Notes: generated by a model from the letters alone, not told the origin. A stretch of 64,000 nt of DNA from an uncultured Clostridium sp. (GCA_900548455.1 URKQ01000004.1:1-64000); one strand, 5' to 3'. Shown: positions 56,101 to 62,695, numbered from the stretch's first letter. Made by a program: numbers and translations.

Positions 56101-56588
56101 AACAAAATATAAGTGAGAATGCTTTTTATCAAAGAATAAAAGCTTATATCGGATTAGGAGTTGCAATTAAGTCAGAAGAAAAAATTTTAGAATTCTCTTT
56201 CGTAGATGATGTAAGTAAAGGGTTCATTGAACTATTTGATAAAGAAGGACTTAGTAATGAAACTTTTCATTTATATAATCCAAATAGAATTAGTATGAAT
56301 GACTTTTCTAAAATATTAGAAGGAAATAATATTACTTTACAGTTGCTCAATGGACAGGAATATATTGAGAAATTAAAAAAACTATATAATAAAGAAGAGT
56401 ATAAGAATACTGTTAATGATTTAATTATATATTCTGAGGTTTTTTCAAGAGAAGTTAAAACTGAAGTAATTATTGTTAATGATAAAACAAATTTAATTTT
56501 GGAGAAGTTAGGATTTAAATGGAAAGATATCAATAAAAATAATGTTGGGAATATAATAAACTATTGTAAAGAAGTTAAATTCATATGA
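44160..56588 (+). CDS. Three-module lipopeptide NRPS with acyl-AMP ligase loader and reductase release
   Basis: 4142 aa from the ATG at 44160 (AGGGGGA upstream). Domain order (residues approximate): FAAL-like acyl-AMP ligase 1-560 (FSSGSTGDPKG at ~158); T0 with Ser598 in GIDSLK; C1 (HHIIFDG at 784); A1 (YTSGTTGKPKG at 1245); T1 Ser1631; C2 (HHIIIDG at 1809); A2 (YTSGSTGKPKG at 2279); T2 Ser2661; C3 (HHIIVDG at 2839); A3 (3307); T3 Ser3689 in FGGTSL; thioester reductase from ~3775 (GATGFLG, then YIKTK at 3941-3945). No epimerase, methylase or thioesterase. Expected product: fatty acyl-tripeptide aldehyde, or alcohol if reduced twice. The A1 pocket reads DAFWLGGTFK (Val-like); A2 DAAKVAAIV and A3 DAATLAAIG resemble the gramicidin S Phe domain pocket. 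Modules 2 and 3 are close paralogues. The convergent PPTase would activate the T domains. Confidence 0.95.
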   Translation: MVIQDAISNITEGGIIFARKDSEDKKVLYSDILKDSLNYLGYFQYRNIKPKDEIIILLDDEQDFITAFWAAILGGVIAVPISSKNNENSKKKFFKVWNKLNNPFVIGTKENISSMLQYGKTINIGGIKERFLDVEDVKKYYSDGIVYNSSKDDIALIQFSSGSTGDPKGVMLSHNNIIKNLQGLIHGHNINNKDIVLFWMPLVYDFGLIACHILAFVMQIDQVIIRTSDFMEHPSFWIKSIDKYRATILSSPNFGYKHVLDNIDDELINCDLSKVRVIMNGGEGISLKLCNEFLSFFESNNLSKYAMAPCYGLAEGTLLVTITHNQSNGLQSIAIDRKNIKIGSKIICLENSNEGLEAVSVGEVTENMSLRLVNESRQVLSDNTIGLIEIKGECVTKGYYNDKEKTERALNKDGWFNTEDLGFINNGNVYIVGRAKDLIIVNGENYYANDIERVIKDKAKVDVGVIGIQDDNEKGENVIAFVKYFDDLKDFLLVEKKVRRSINEEIGINLNQVIPIKELPTTDSGKVQRFALKQGYELGIFDKVINELEKIKRKIYKKEKIKESLSPIEKRVSEVISDVLNVNFIGLNESLYEYGIDSLKSAKIIARIELEFNKYINIQEFLKNPTIKNISNMLHNKKEKRKINNINILGNKELYKISSVQKRMYVINRLNEESLAYNVPSMIVIEGNLKREKIEYIINKIIERHESLRTYFQESNGEIFQRISDELKIHVPIIEKEEEITEEEFIKCFKEDFIKPFDLNNSPLIRASLAKVNDKKHILFLDFHHIIFDGASSKIFLNEFKSLYCEEELPKLDVQYKDYVHWNKEYILGIKNDREMFWRDMFNEESEVLKLPIDNIDKKINEFIGDIVCFQFDEKTTHCIDEMCKSLKVTPYVFFLGVINVLLYKYSSQEDIVIGTVVDGRINNLVDNLIGMFVNTIVVRNKIDGNRKFNEFLNDVRMNTLKALENSDYPYEHILESLNLQNNELYNVMYVFQNQKPEKMEIDNIKLIPKKINSYTSQNDLIFEIYKEEEKYKCELTFRVNSFKLKTVNRIKNHMENLVNNIISDDKKMIYDYEIMLGNEKKSLLMLSNNTNKVYPKHRSIQEIFQEQVVSSPKKIAVVFKDKSLSYEELNKRSNSLAYILREKGIKKESVVGIVCDRSIEAIVGILAIIKAGGAYEPIDPSYPKERIEYMLKDSNVKLLLKKNSIELDIDFNEVVDLDDEKLYYKVVNNIDIENDSNDLAYIIYTSGTTGKPKGVMCIHKNIIRLVKNTNYIDFRSNDKILQTGSMVFDASTFEVWGALLNGLELHLAEKEDILISKRIHKIIEEEGITIMWLTSELFNQLAEDNIELFKGLRYLLIGGDVISPKYVNLVRNKWKDLIIINGYGPTENTTFSLTYNIEHDFTTDIPIGKPISNSNAYILDKKLNILPVGAIGEICLSGDGLSRGYINNLELTMEKFVDNPFNEGTKMYRSGDLGRWNNDGDIEFLGRIDNQIKIRGYRIELGEIESTLLKIPDIKECAVLVNNYEDEKYICAYYVSDKKLFVEDLRLELKQRVPSYMIPDQFISIEKMPLTINGKLDRRNLPRVEVKEEDKCIELPQTETEIILKDIWCKVLKMKKIGVNENFFDLGGQSLRATLMVSMIKKQLNKEISLREVFKYPTIKSLSKYLGGVDESTLEKLDKQEEESYYKASSAQKRMYMLYELDKDSTAYNIPMVFNIKGNLNIKKIERTFEKIIERHEGLRTYFDNIDGKIVQRIEDFVKVNLSVSKEIGEIEEVLKKFKQPFNLNKYPLYRGKIVDLNGEKYLLVDIHHIIIDGFSINILIEEFKNIYDEKLLDDVHLQYKDFASWQNEFVKSKEIIKQEEYWLKEFADDVPNLGLPCDYERPLVQQFNGKTIGYDLNNDLKIDLINIAKKSETTIHMVLLAAFNILLSKCSNLEDIVVGVPVSGRSNGNFDNVVGMFVNTVVLRTAPSGNKTYLEFLKEVREKCLSAYENSDFQFDDLIDRLQIKRDSSRNPLFNVMFNYIDTANIYDIKFEDTSFLRHDISNSYDISKFDMKLNVYEVEDSFKFSIEYCTKLFKEETIKRIGNYYIRILENITSNLNIQIKNIDFLGQKEKENLLINFNNTETFFEKDKTIQQVFEEYVDRMPNNIAVVYNNEKLTYRELNEKSNSLAYILRDKGVRENTFVGIMVDRSLEMIIAVFAVLKAGGAYIPMDIEYPDNRLLYMIEDSNCKLILTNTDRIKGLNYKGEVIQLKDKSMYGGNTFNISNINSSRDLAYVIYTSGSTGKPKGVLINHEGIINFKTAYKHDLNITEKDRTTMFASFSFDASVAEMMMTLLNGACLHVLSKETINDYNKLTNYLNDNKITIAKFPPAYIIHLDSSKIKTVKLVVTAGSATNWEIINKWSVGREYINAYGPTEGTIVATIWHYNRDTSKVISIGKPLYNTKIYIMDKYLNIQPIGVKGEICISGVGVSQGYLNKKELTNEKFIDSPFEENMKVYKTGDLGRYLPDGNIEYLGRIDNQVKIRGLRIELGEIESKILEHDDVKEVFVNVFEDQTGEKHICAYVVPEKDIKELELKEYLKKTLPNYMIPDKVISISKMPLTVNGKIDSKRLPTPSFSYSTKNYEAPTNEIEKQLSNLWCEVLGIKNVGVNENFFDLGGQSLKAIILKTKIHEKFRKDLPLKEIFKFPTIKSLSTVINNLCDSDDIFIENVKESDYYEASSVQKRMYMLYELDKASTSYNMPMCYEIRGHYDIEKLEDTFRKLLNRHESLRTYFDNVNGDIVQRISKDSDVRLIVKKIQGTLDEEISEYIKPFDLNRYPLFKGEIIEKDDENYLLIDIHHIIVDGFSIDLLIKEFKEIYEGKNLDELSLQYKEFSNWHNKFLNSQKIKEQEKFWIDIFKDDIPNLNLQYDFNRPKRQSFQGTNFSFKLNSEGTEKIRDIAKETGTTMHMVLLSAFNILLSKVSMQEDITIGIPTSGRSNKDFQNIVGMFVNTLVMRNKPLGNKRYIDFLNEVKKNAIKAYENADYQFDMLVEKLGVVKDESRNPIFDVMFNYVDTAKEEDIYIEDIVLHKTKLKSRISKFDFTLNACETSSEIEFSIEYCNKLFKNQTIKRISEFYINILQSIAKDVTIPLMKIEIISNEEKVKIFNEFNDTEKYYEKNRTIHAVFEDMVTKYPNNNALVFKKKILTYKEVNEKANSLAHILREKGIGRGSFVSIMVDRSLEMVISVLAVLKAGGAYIPMDIDYPDARLIYILEDSKCKVVLSNNDRISELAYSGQVIDLRDESLFNSDIKSLKDINEGEDIAYVIYTSGSTGAPKGVQVKHDGVINFKTAYQEHLNITEKDRIIQFASFSFDASVAEIVMTLLNGACLYIVEKDIINSYDKFIDYLNNNKITIATLPPAYVSNISSNKVKYLEKILTAGSSTNCEIVKDWSMGREYINAYGPTEATIGVSMWHFNNKNSKVIPIGKPINNVKIYILDKYLNMQPIGVLGEICISGPGIAKGYLNKEELNNDRFVDNPFEGNMKMYRTGDIGRYLDDGNIEFLGRMDNQVKVRGFRIELGEIENAILKEDYIKEAVVTVNEDKFKEKYICAYIVYNEGEEEEKLREYLKNNLPDYMIPSYYIPLKNLPLTINGKIDKKALPKVNSNVNSKEYVAPKNIVEKRLIEEWENVTGVTGIGIKDRYYNFGGTSLKAIKFVLRLSNEYKINVNDVFECRTIEELAKTVSFSNEELIEKLDLFKKDENQEEVCADLIGYDDYIIKNECYLNNRFSDKKKYRNILLNGATGFLGVNLLYHILMHTNYSVSVILRAREKENAEERLKNTLNYHFHSDIINEFKDRISIYEGDLTKESFGLKEDEYLYLSNHVDCVINCAANVKHYGEYEKFYNINVNAVNFIIKFCKLGKKKDIHHVSTVSVSMGTIEDRKRALFTEYDCDLGKKYENYYIKTKLLAEKELLKAREESISVNIYRVGNLVGNSNSGIFQQNISENAFYQRIKAYIGLGVAIKSEEKILEFSFVDDVSKGFIELFDKEGLSNETFHLYNPNRISMNDFSKILEGNNITLQLLNGQEYIEKLKKLYNKEEYKNTVNDLIIYSEVFSREVKTEVIIVNDKTNLILEKLGFKWKDINKNNVGNIINYCKEVKFI

Positions 56589-56597
56589 TAAAATTTT

Positions 56598-56625
56598 AAG
56601 GTGTGGATATTCCACACCTTTTTAA
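56598..56625. terminator. Two-way terminator between the NRPS and PPTase
   Basis: AAGGTGTGGA (56598-56607) and TCCACACCTT (56611-56620) are perfect 10-bp arms, with T run after and A run before. The two genes converge here. Confidence 0.9.
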
Positions 56626-56634
56626 AAATTAAAT

Positions 56635-57348
56635 TTATTTGTTTTTTAAATTGTTAGTAAATTTATAAGTTAACTCATATTCATTGATATGATTAATATG
56701 TATAGACGTATCATGGTTTTTGAAACAAATACTAAGCTTATATTCATTTTCTATAGCAAAGTGTTCAAAAAAGTATGTATCACCTTTAAAAGATATCCTT
56801 TTATTATTTTCGTTTTTATTAAAGTTAACAGAGAAGCTATTTAGTGGTAGAGAGAGACCTAAACCAATGCACTTAATAAAACTTTCTTTTAATGTCCAAA
56901 CTTCGTAAAATTTGTTTGTACTTTCTTCTAATGTATTCATCTCATTTTGCGGATATATGTAATTTGATTCATCTTTAGTAAAAAATTTATTGGCAATATC
57001 TATAAAATCTATTGTTTCAATTTTTTCTATATCAATGCCAACAGGATTATTATCTATAGCACAAACTACATATTTTTCGCAATGGGAAATATTAAAGTGA
57101 ATATTGTGAGGTTCTAACAAAAGTGGCTTTCCATATTTTGTGTAATGAAACTTAATATCACTATTATTTATTTTTAATTCATTAATTAATATATATCTAA
57201 TTAAAAGCTCACCATATATGGATCTTAATTTATCATCTTCTTTAAAAAAATTCTCAACTTTCTCTCTTTTTTCTTTAGAAACATATTGGATTAGACTTGA
57301 TGAATTTATTTTAATTGGAGTAGTTATTTTTAATATATAAACATTCAT
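56635..57348 (-). CDS. Sfp-type 4'-phosphopantetheinyl transferase
   Basis: 237 aa from the ATG at 57348 (MNVYILKITTPIKI), with AGAAAGAGA upstream; a GTG at 57366 would add six basic residues. Motifs are KPLLLEPHNIHFNISHCEKY near 81-100, VGIDIEKIE near 107-115 (metal-binding Asp and Glu) and WTLKESFIKCIGLGLSLPL near 157-175, with the WxxKEA/S-type lysine. It transfers phosphopantetheine from CoA to carrier-domain serines. The four T domains of the convergent NRPS are the obvious clients. The Sfp (broad-specificity) size and layout fit this. The pair forms a minimal biosynthetic locus. Confidence 0.92.
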   Translation of the reverse strand: MNVYILKITTPIKINSSSLIQYVSKEKREKVENFFKEDDKLRSIYGELLIRYILINELKINNSDIKFHYTKYGKPLLLEPHNIHFNISHCEKYVVCAIDNNPVGIDIEKIETIDFIDIANKFFTKDESNYIYPQNEMNTLEESTNKFYEVWTLKESFIKCIGLGLSLPLNSFSVNFNKNENNKRISFKGDTYFFEHFAIENEYKLSICFKNHDTSIHINHINEYELTYKFTNNLKNK

Positions 57349-57568
57349 AATAAATCTCTTTCTCACTTAATACAGTTTATTTTTTATAAAAAATTTAATA
57401 CAAATTTACATATTCAACATTTAATACAAAACTCCTTTGTTATAGGAAAAATTTATTATAAAGCAAGTTAAGAGTATTATATTGTATTATTATGGATATA
57501 TATGTTATTATAGATGTGTATTTGTTTGAAAATTTTAAATATTCATGACGAAAGAGTGAGAGGTATAT

Positions 57569-58789
57569 ATGAAGAAAAAAAGATGGGTTTATGGAGTAGT
57601 GGGTGTATTAGTATTGTTATTTGCAGGATTGGTTTATGCATGGAGTGTTCTTGCTAATCCTATTAGTGCATATTTTGATAAATGGTCAAGTACTCAACTT
57701 TCCTTTACATTTACTTTGTGCATGATGTTTTTTTGCTTAGGAGGACTTATTACTGGTTTGCTATCTGAAAAATTTGGTCCAAATGTTATGTTGAAGTTTT
57801 CAGCAATTTTATTTGTAATTGGTTTTTTTATAGCTAGCAGAGCAAATAGTATTTTAACATTATATATTGGATATGGGGTAATTGCTGGATTAGCATCTGG
57901 GTTTGCTTATAATTCTATTATGGGAAATGTTACAAAATTTTTTCCTGATTGTCCAGGACTAATTTCAGGAATTTTATTAATGGGGTTTGGGTTTGGAAGT
58001 TTTCTAATTGGGAAGGTCTATCAGGCAGTAACACCTTTTGGACCAGGTATTGATAAATGGAGAAATTCATTTTTTATTTTCGGAATAATTCTTTTTATTA
58101 TAATGTTTGTATGTAGTTTTTTTATTCGAAGACCAACCAAGGAAGAACTTGATGAAATAACAGAAAATATAAAAACGAAAGAATGTAAGATAAAATCAAA
58201 GGGAAATAATATGTCTTCTAGGGAAATGTTAAAGAGACCTTCATTTTGGATTTTCTTTACTTGGGCTATACTTTTATCTGCTGCCGGACTTGCAATAGTA
58301 TCACAGGCTAGTGGAGTTGCAAGAGAAGTTTCACCTAAAGCAACAGCGGGTACAATTTCAACGGTGGTAGGATTAATTTCAATTTTCAATGGAGTAGGTA
58401 GAGTTTTGTTTGGTAGTTTATTTGATCGTGTTGGTAGACTAAAAACTATGCTTTTAAATAATATAATATTCTTAATAGCAATAATAGTTTTAATGACGGC
58501 TTTAAAAAGTGGATTGTTTATTTTAATAATTGTTGGATTTATATTGATAGGTTTAGCATATGGAGGTATAACACCAACAAATTCAGCTTTTGTTAACGAA
58601 TTTTATGGAAGTAAGAATTATGCAGTGAATTTATCTTTGATAAATATGAATCTACTTATTGCATCCTTTGGAAGTACAATTGCAGGTTCTCTTTATGATG
58701 CAAGTGGTTCATATTTTACTACCTTAATTGCTATGGTAATTGCAATAGCAGGTGGATTTATATTTTCTTTATTAATAAAAGAACCATAA
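57569..58789 (+). CDS. OFA-family MFS transporter (oxalate/formate antiporter-like)
   Basis: 406 aa with twelve hydrophobic segments. The opening RWVYGVVGVLVLLFAGLVYA then WSVLANPI is the OFA family start. SEKFGPNVML near 65 is the loop 2-3 motif, GVIAGLASGFAYNSIMGNVT near 104-123 is the family signature, and FNGVGRVLFGSLFDRVGR near 272-289 is the second-half motif. Members carry oxalate, formate, lactate or other monocarboxylates. It lies next to the PPTase but on the other strand, with its own promoter region. Export of the NRPS product is possible but not indicated by family. Confidence 0.88.
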   Translation: MKKKRWVYGVVGVLVLLFAGLVYAWSVLANPISAYFDKWSSTQLSFTFTLCMMFFCLGGLITGLLSEKFGPNVMLKFSAILFVIGFFIASRANSILTLYIGYGVIAGLASGFAYNSIMGNVTKFFPDCPGLISGILLMGFGFGSFLIGKVYQAVTPFGPGIDKWRNSFFIFGIILFIIMFVCSFFIRRPTKEELDEITENIKTKECKIKSKGNNMSSREMLKRPSFWIFFTWAILLSAAGLAIVSQASGVAREVSPKATAGTISTVVGLISIFNGVGRVLFGSLFDRVGRLKTMLLNNIIFLIAIIVLMTALKSGLFILIIVGFILIGLAYGGITPTNSAFVNEFYGSKNYAVNLSLINMNLLIASFGSTIAGSLYDASGSYFTTLIAMVIAIAGGFIFSLLIKEP

Positions 58790-58817
58790 TATCATATTAA
58801 TATAGTTTGGTTACTTG

Positions 58818-58848
58818 AGTACCTCTTATTTAAGGGGTGCTTTTTTGT
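58818..58848 (+). terminator. Terminator after the MFS gene
   Basis: AGTACCTCTT and AAGGGGTGCT pair over 10 bp with G-U pairs, then TTTTTT. Confidence 0.75.
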
Positions 58849-58926
58849 TTTAAAATGTTGTAATTAAATTTAAAATTTAGATAATACTAATCTAAAGGAT
58901 AAATGCACTTTATCAGGAGGCATAAT

Positions 58927-60111
58927 ATGGAAGACGGTAAAACAAAGGATAAAATTAGATTTGAAGATGTAGTAAATTCAGAGGCATTTCCAGGATTATT
59001 ACTTTTAATGGCAACCATTTTGGCACTTATATTTGCTAATACTCCGCTACAAAAGTATTATGAATATTTTTTGTTTGAATTAAAAATAAGTGAAGAATTT
59101 AATATTCACTTATTTATTAATGATTTTCTTATGGCTATATTCTTTTTAGTAGTGGGATGTGAAATAAAAAGAGAATTAGTTTACGGGAAACTTTCTAGTT
59201 TCAAAGAAGCATCCTTTCCAATAATTTCAGCTGTTGGAGGAATGGTGGCACCAGCTTTAATTTTTACTCTTTTTAATTATAAAGTTGGATTTGAAATAGG
59301 GGTTGGAATTCCACTTTCAACAGATATAGCTTTTGCAATTGGGATTTTTTCTCTTTTGAAAAGCAGACTTAATCCATCCCTTGAATTATTTCTTCTTACC
59401 TTAGCGGTAGTTGATGATTTATTGTCAATGGTAGTAATAGGAGTTTTTTATTCATCACACATAAGAATTAAAGGGTTAATTATAGCTGCAATTTTAGTTG
59501 GAATTTTGGTTTTAATAAATAAACTTAATAAAAAAAATAAGCTATACCCATATATTATTGTTGGGTTAGCTCTTTGGGTAGCTATTTTTTATAGTGGAGT
59601 ACATTCAACGTTAAGTGGAGTAATTTTAGCATTTACAATTCCAGTTTACAGTGATGAAGAAAGGGATAAGGATTTAAATTATAAATTGCAACATATCTTA
59701 GAACCATTTACAAATTATATAGTGCTTCCACTTTTTGCATTTTCTAATACAGGAATTAACTTGGGTGGGAATTTAAACTTAGTCAAGGACTATCCATTAA
59801 TGATTGGAATCGTTGCAGGTCTTGTTATTGGAAAACCATTGGGAATAATGACTTTCGGATATTTGGGGAATCTATTTGGAATAGCTAAAAAGCCTCAAGA
59901 TGCGTCTTGGACAGATGTTTTGATGGTTTCAGTCTTGGCAGGTATTGGCTTTACTATGTCTCTTTTTGTATCTGAAATTGCTTTTGCTAATGCTGAAATT
60001 GAGATGAATGTGGCAAAGGTATCTATTCTTCTTTCAGCTATAATATCAACTACATTAGTATATATATTAACATTTTCAAAGCGAAAGAAAAGGAGATTTC
60101 AAAAGATGTAA
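58927..60111 (+). CDS. nhaA: Na+/H+ antiporter NhaA
   Basis: 394 aa from the ATG at 58927 behind CAGGAGG; a longer frame from 58903 overlaps the RBS. Family features: FINDFLMAIFFLVVGCEIKR near 58-77, GGMVAPALIF near 104, the ion site GVGIPLSTDIAFAIGIFSLL near 123-142 and LAVVDDLLSMVVIGVFY near 155-171, where the two adjacent Asp bind Na+ (DD in VVDDL), and VSVLAGIGFTMSLFVSEIAF near the C-terminus. It exports Na+ in exchange for two H+ across the cytoplasmic membrane. It stands alone. A hairpin and repeat lie downstream. Confidence 0.94.
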   Translation: MEDGKTKDKIRFEDVVNSEAFPGLLLLMATILALIFANTPLQKYYEYFLFELKISEEFNIHLFINDFLMAIFFLVVGCEIKRELVYGKLSSFKEASFPIISAVGGMVAPALIFTLFNYKVGFEIGVGIPLSTDIAFAIGIFSLLKSRLNPSLELFLLTLAVVDDLLSMVVIGVFYSSHIRIKGLIIAAILVGILVLINKLNKKNKLYPYIIVGLALWVAIFYSGVHSTLSGVILAFTIPVYSDEERDKDLNYKLQHILEPFTNYIVLPLFAFSNTGINLGGNLNLVKDYPLMIGIVAGLVIGKPLGIMTFGYLGNLFGIAKKPQDASWTDVLMVSVLAGIGFTMSLFVSEIAFANAEIEMNVAKVSILLSAIISTTLVYILTFSKRKKRRFQKM

Positions 60112-60148
60112 ATTGAGTTAGAAAGTCTTTAAAATTAATAATAACTCA

Positions 60149-60333
60149 CCTTTTGAAAAAGCTGAATAAAGTAATATAAGACTCCATATGTATCACTGTA
60201 AATGCATATGGAGTCTATAATAAGGCTCTGTAGTATTAAAAAGTGATAATAGTTGTAACATTTATTTTTAATGGGGTCAATGTACATTAACAAAGGGGAT
60301 TGCCATATTATCGGATTAATTCACCACAGAGCC
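60149..60333. repeat. Dispersed repeat block: shared motif, hairpin, and inverted-repeat element
   Basis: CCTTTTGAAAAAGCTGAATA (60149) repeats the block at ~14971. AGACTCCATATG and CATATGGAGTCT (60179-60190 / 60204-60215) form a perfect 12-bp hairpin. 60224-60333 is bounded by GGCTCTGTAGT and ACAGAGCC inverted ends, with no ORF inside. Its left end matches 8775 and 14824. It looks like a miniature mobile element or remnant. Confidence 0.55.
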
Positions 60334-60339
60334 AGTATT

Positions 60340-60984
60340 TTATTTATTATCAAATTCTTTTAGTGCCTTCATAAGGTTAGACATAGACTTAACTAAGTCA
60401 GAAATAGTATCATTAATTTCTTTAGTAGCATCTGTGCTTGTTTGAGAAAGTTTACCGAGTTCACTTGCAACTATGGAGAATCCTCTACCACTTTCACCGG
60501 CTCTAGCAGCTTCAATTGAAGCATTCAAAGCTAACATTTTAGTACGTGATGAGTTAAGATTTATGGATTCTACTACTTTAGATACGTTGGTAACCTTCGT
60601 TTCTAATACGTGCATAAAATTAGTAACATTATAAAGCTTTTCTTCCATTGATTTTAAGTTGTCAACTGAGTATACACATGTAATACATCCAACTACTTCT
60701 TTACCATCAAAAACTGGAACTAGATTTCCTTCCAAAGTGTATCCGAACACTTCTTTTGGGAGAATGTTATGTTGAGTTTTTCCAGTACTCATAGCTACAT
60801 ATAATTTATCTTTCCTATCTTCCATTTCAAAACCAGGTTCTAAACTAAAATTAAAGGTTGTTGGCTTTTCAAAATGTAATACTACACCATTTCTATCCCA
60901 TATACCTATAGCTAAATCTTGATCAGTCATGTTTTTAAATAGGGGAATCAGATTCTTTAGTTCATTAAGCTTCTCATCTCTCAT
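60340..60984 (-). CDS. Short soluble methyl-accepting chemotaxis-like protein
   Basis: 214 aa with an AAGGAGAG RBS. The N-terminal ~125 residues look PAS-like ([40 protein letters not shown]). The C-terminal part has the MCP signalling tip: [20 protein letters not shown] followed by [20 protein letters not shown], the CheA/CheW-contact hairpin. There is no membrane segment and only a short coiled coil, so it is a cytoplasmic sensor, possibly for a redox or metabolite signal. Such short receptors are widespread in clostridia. It stands alone; the ligand is unknown. Confidence 0.85.
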   Translation of the reverse strand: MRDEKLNELKNLIPLFKNMTDQDLAIGIWDRNGVVLHFEKPTTFNFSLEPGFEMEDRKDKLYVAMSTGKTQHNILPKEVFGYTLEGNLVPVFDGKEVVGCITCVYSVDNLKSMEEKLYNVTNFMHVLETKVTNVSKVVESINLNSSRTKMLALNASIEAARAGESGRGFSIVASELGKLSQTSTDATKEINDTISDLVKSMSNLMKALKEFDNK

Positions 60985-61092
60985 AGGTAACTCTCCTTGA
61001 ACAATATATTTAATGTTTATATCGGTACGTATAAAAAATAATTTATATTTTTTTTGAAAAACTTTAAATTTATTTAAAGAAACAATTATAAG

Positions 61093-61126
61093 CTAACTTT
61101 GTTATGATATATGCATATTTGTTCAC
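61093..61126. repeat. Partial third copy of the 68-bp repeat
   Basis: GCTAACTTTG then TTATGATATATGCA corresponds to the left half of the repeats at 62706 and 62958, with three bases missing. It lies in the promoter region of the YoaP-like gene. Confidence 0.5.
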
Positions 61127-61174
61127 TAATTTATGCTAATAGTGTAAAATAATCGGTAGGGAGGTGTGTGTAAT

Positions 61175-61924
61175 ATGGAAATAATTGAAGTTAATGAAAA
61201 CAATATAGATAAAGAACATATATGTTGTGCCATTTCTGAAAAGAAGGGTGAGAATTGTATGGAATTAAAAAAACAGTGGATGAAGGATAGATTTAAAGAT
61301 GGATTAATATTTAAAAAGGCAAATGTTAGGGGAAAAGTTTTTATTGAATATATTCCTGCTGAAAATGCATGGAGTCCCATTGAGGCTGAAGGATATATGG
61401 TAATTAATTGTTTTTGGGTATCAGGACAATATAAGGGACAAGGTATATCAAATTTATTGCTTGATGAATGTATTAAAGATAGTAAGGCTCAAGGTAAAAA
61501 GGGTATAGTTGTATTATCATCAAAAAAGAAGATTCCATTTTTAAGTGATGGAGCTCATCTAAAGTATAAAGGATTCAGGGTTGCAGATACTGCATATCCT
61601 AGTTTTGAACTTTTATATCTTCCATTTAAAGAAAATGAGGTTGTACCAAAGTTCAAAGAATGTGCAAAAGAAGGTGTGATACCTGAGAAGGGGATGAAAT
61701 TGTATTATAGTAATCAATGTCCTCATACTGAAAAATATGTAAATATAATAAAAAAGATAGCAGATGAGAAGAATTTAAAATTAAAAGTTAAAAGATATGA
61801 TACTAAAGAAGAAGCTCAGAGTGCTCCATGTCCTGTTACAACCTATAGCTTTTTCTATAATGGCAAATATGTAACTAATGAGATTCTTAGTGAAAAGAAA
61901 TTTATAAGTATGTTTAAATTATAA
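61175..61924 (+). CDS. YoaP-like GNAT acetyltransferase
   Basis: 249 aa from the ATG at 61175 behind GGGAGG; three extra codons upstream are possible. The N-terminal acetyltransferase half has INCFWVSGQYKGQGISNLLL (~70-89), where QYKGQGIS is the acetyl-CoA loop, and GIVVLSSKKKIPFLSDG (~103-119). The C-terminal ~75 residues (LYYSNQCPHTEKYVNIIKKI, CPVTTYSFFYNGKYVTNEIL) form the thioredoxin-like YoaP domain with its Cys residues. YoaP proteins are of unknown substrate. A zinc-ribbon gene follows 7 bp later and a P-loop kinase after that, probably in one operon. Confidence 0.82.
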   Translation: MEIIEVNENNIDKEHICCAISEKKGENCMELKKQWMKDRFKDGLIFKKANVRGKVFIEYIPAENAWSPIEAEGYMVINCFWVSGQYKGQGISNLLLDECIKDSKAQGKKGIVVLSSKKKIPFLSDGAHLKYKGFRVADTAYPSFELLYLPFKENEVVPKFKECAKEGVIPEKGMKLYYSNQCPHTEKYVNIIKKIADEKNLKLKVKRYDTKEEAQSAPCPVTTYSFFYNGKYVTNEILSEKKFISMFKL

Positions 61925-61943
61925 GCGGGGATTGAAATTTAAT

Positions 61944-62168
61944 ATGATAATAAGTGTTGTTGCTTTAGTGTGTCTATTTATTGGAATAGGAATATTGATG
62001 TATTGGAGTACTGTAAGTTATGAATGGGTATGTAATGAATGTGGAGAAAAATTTAATATATCTTTAAAACAAAATATTTTTGGGATTAATTCAGGAATGA
62101 ATTATAAAAATTTATATTGTCCTAAGTGCTGTAAAAAAACTATGTGTAAGGGCCTTCGTAAAAAATGA
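61944..62168 (+). CDS. Small membrane protein with zinc-ribbon
   Basis: 74 aa from the ATG at 61944; a TTG at 61932 (78 aa) lies too near the GGGG RBS. One membrane segment at about 3-22 precedes a soluble tail with CNECGEKF and CPKCCKK, two CxxC knuckles likely to hold a zinc ion. It is found in an operon-like run with a YoaP-like acetyltransferase and a P-loop kinase. Its function is unknown. It overlaps the following frame by a few bases. Confidence 0.65.
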   Translation: MIISVVALVCLFIGIGILMYWSTVSYEWVCNECGEKFNISLKQNIFGINSGMNYKNLYCPKCCKKTMCKGLRKK

Positions 62169-62188
62169 GCTATAAAGAAGGAATATTT

Positions 62189-62695
62189 ATGATAAGTGAA
62201 AGAACTAAGTTAATAATATTAAGAGGTAATTCGGGAAGTGGAAAAACTACAACTGGGAAGTTGTTACAAAAGAAATTTGGACATGGTACCATGCTAATTT
62301 CACAAGATGTTATTAGAAGAGATATCTTATATGTAAAGGATGGAGAGAATCCAGAAGCTAGTGACTTATTACACAATCTTGTTTTATACAGCAAAACACA
62401 CTGCGATATTGTTATTTTAGAAGGAATTTTAAACTCAAAGTGGTATGAAAAACTATTTAAAGAGATAGACAAGGAATTTAATAAACAAATTTTTGCGTAT
62501 TATTTTGATATACCCTTTGAGGAAACATTAAATCGTCATAAGACCAAACCCAATTGTAATGATTTCGGTGAAGAAGAAATGAGAAGATGGTGGAATGAAA
62601 AAGATTTATTAGGCTTTATTCCTGAAAAGTTAATACACAAGGATTTGAGTCTAAATCATATAGTAGAAATGATTTATAATGATGTTACAATCTAA
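62189..62695 (+). CDS. P-loop kinase (AAA/zeta-toxin-like small kinase)
   Basis: 168 aa from the ATG at 62189 (AAAGAAGGAA upstream); a longer frame begins at 62165. Walker A GNSGSGKTT lies near 12-20, then QDVIRRDIL near 39-47 and DIVILEGIL near 69-77 (Walker B-like). FDIPFEETLNRHKTKP near 108-123 is the lid region. The layout is that of small-molecule kinases such as chloramphenicol phosphotransferase, uridine kinase-like proteins and zeta toxin. The substrate is unknown and no antitoxin is adjacent. It ends the YoaP-like/zinc-ribbon gene run. Confidence 0.8.
   Translation: MISERTKLIILRGNSGSGKTTTGKLLQKKFGHGTMLISQDVIRRDILYVKDGENPEASDLLHNLVLYSKTHCDIVILEGILNSKWYEKLFKEIDKEFNKQIFAYYFDIPFEETLNRHKTKPNCNDFGEEEMRRWWNEKDLLGFIPEKLIHKDLSLNHIVEMIYNDVTI

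Noticed and set aside
57569..58789. MFS gene as dedicated exporter of the NRPS product
   Set aside because: The sequence belongs to the oxalate/formate antiporter group and the gene has its own transcription unit. Proximity alone is not enough.
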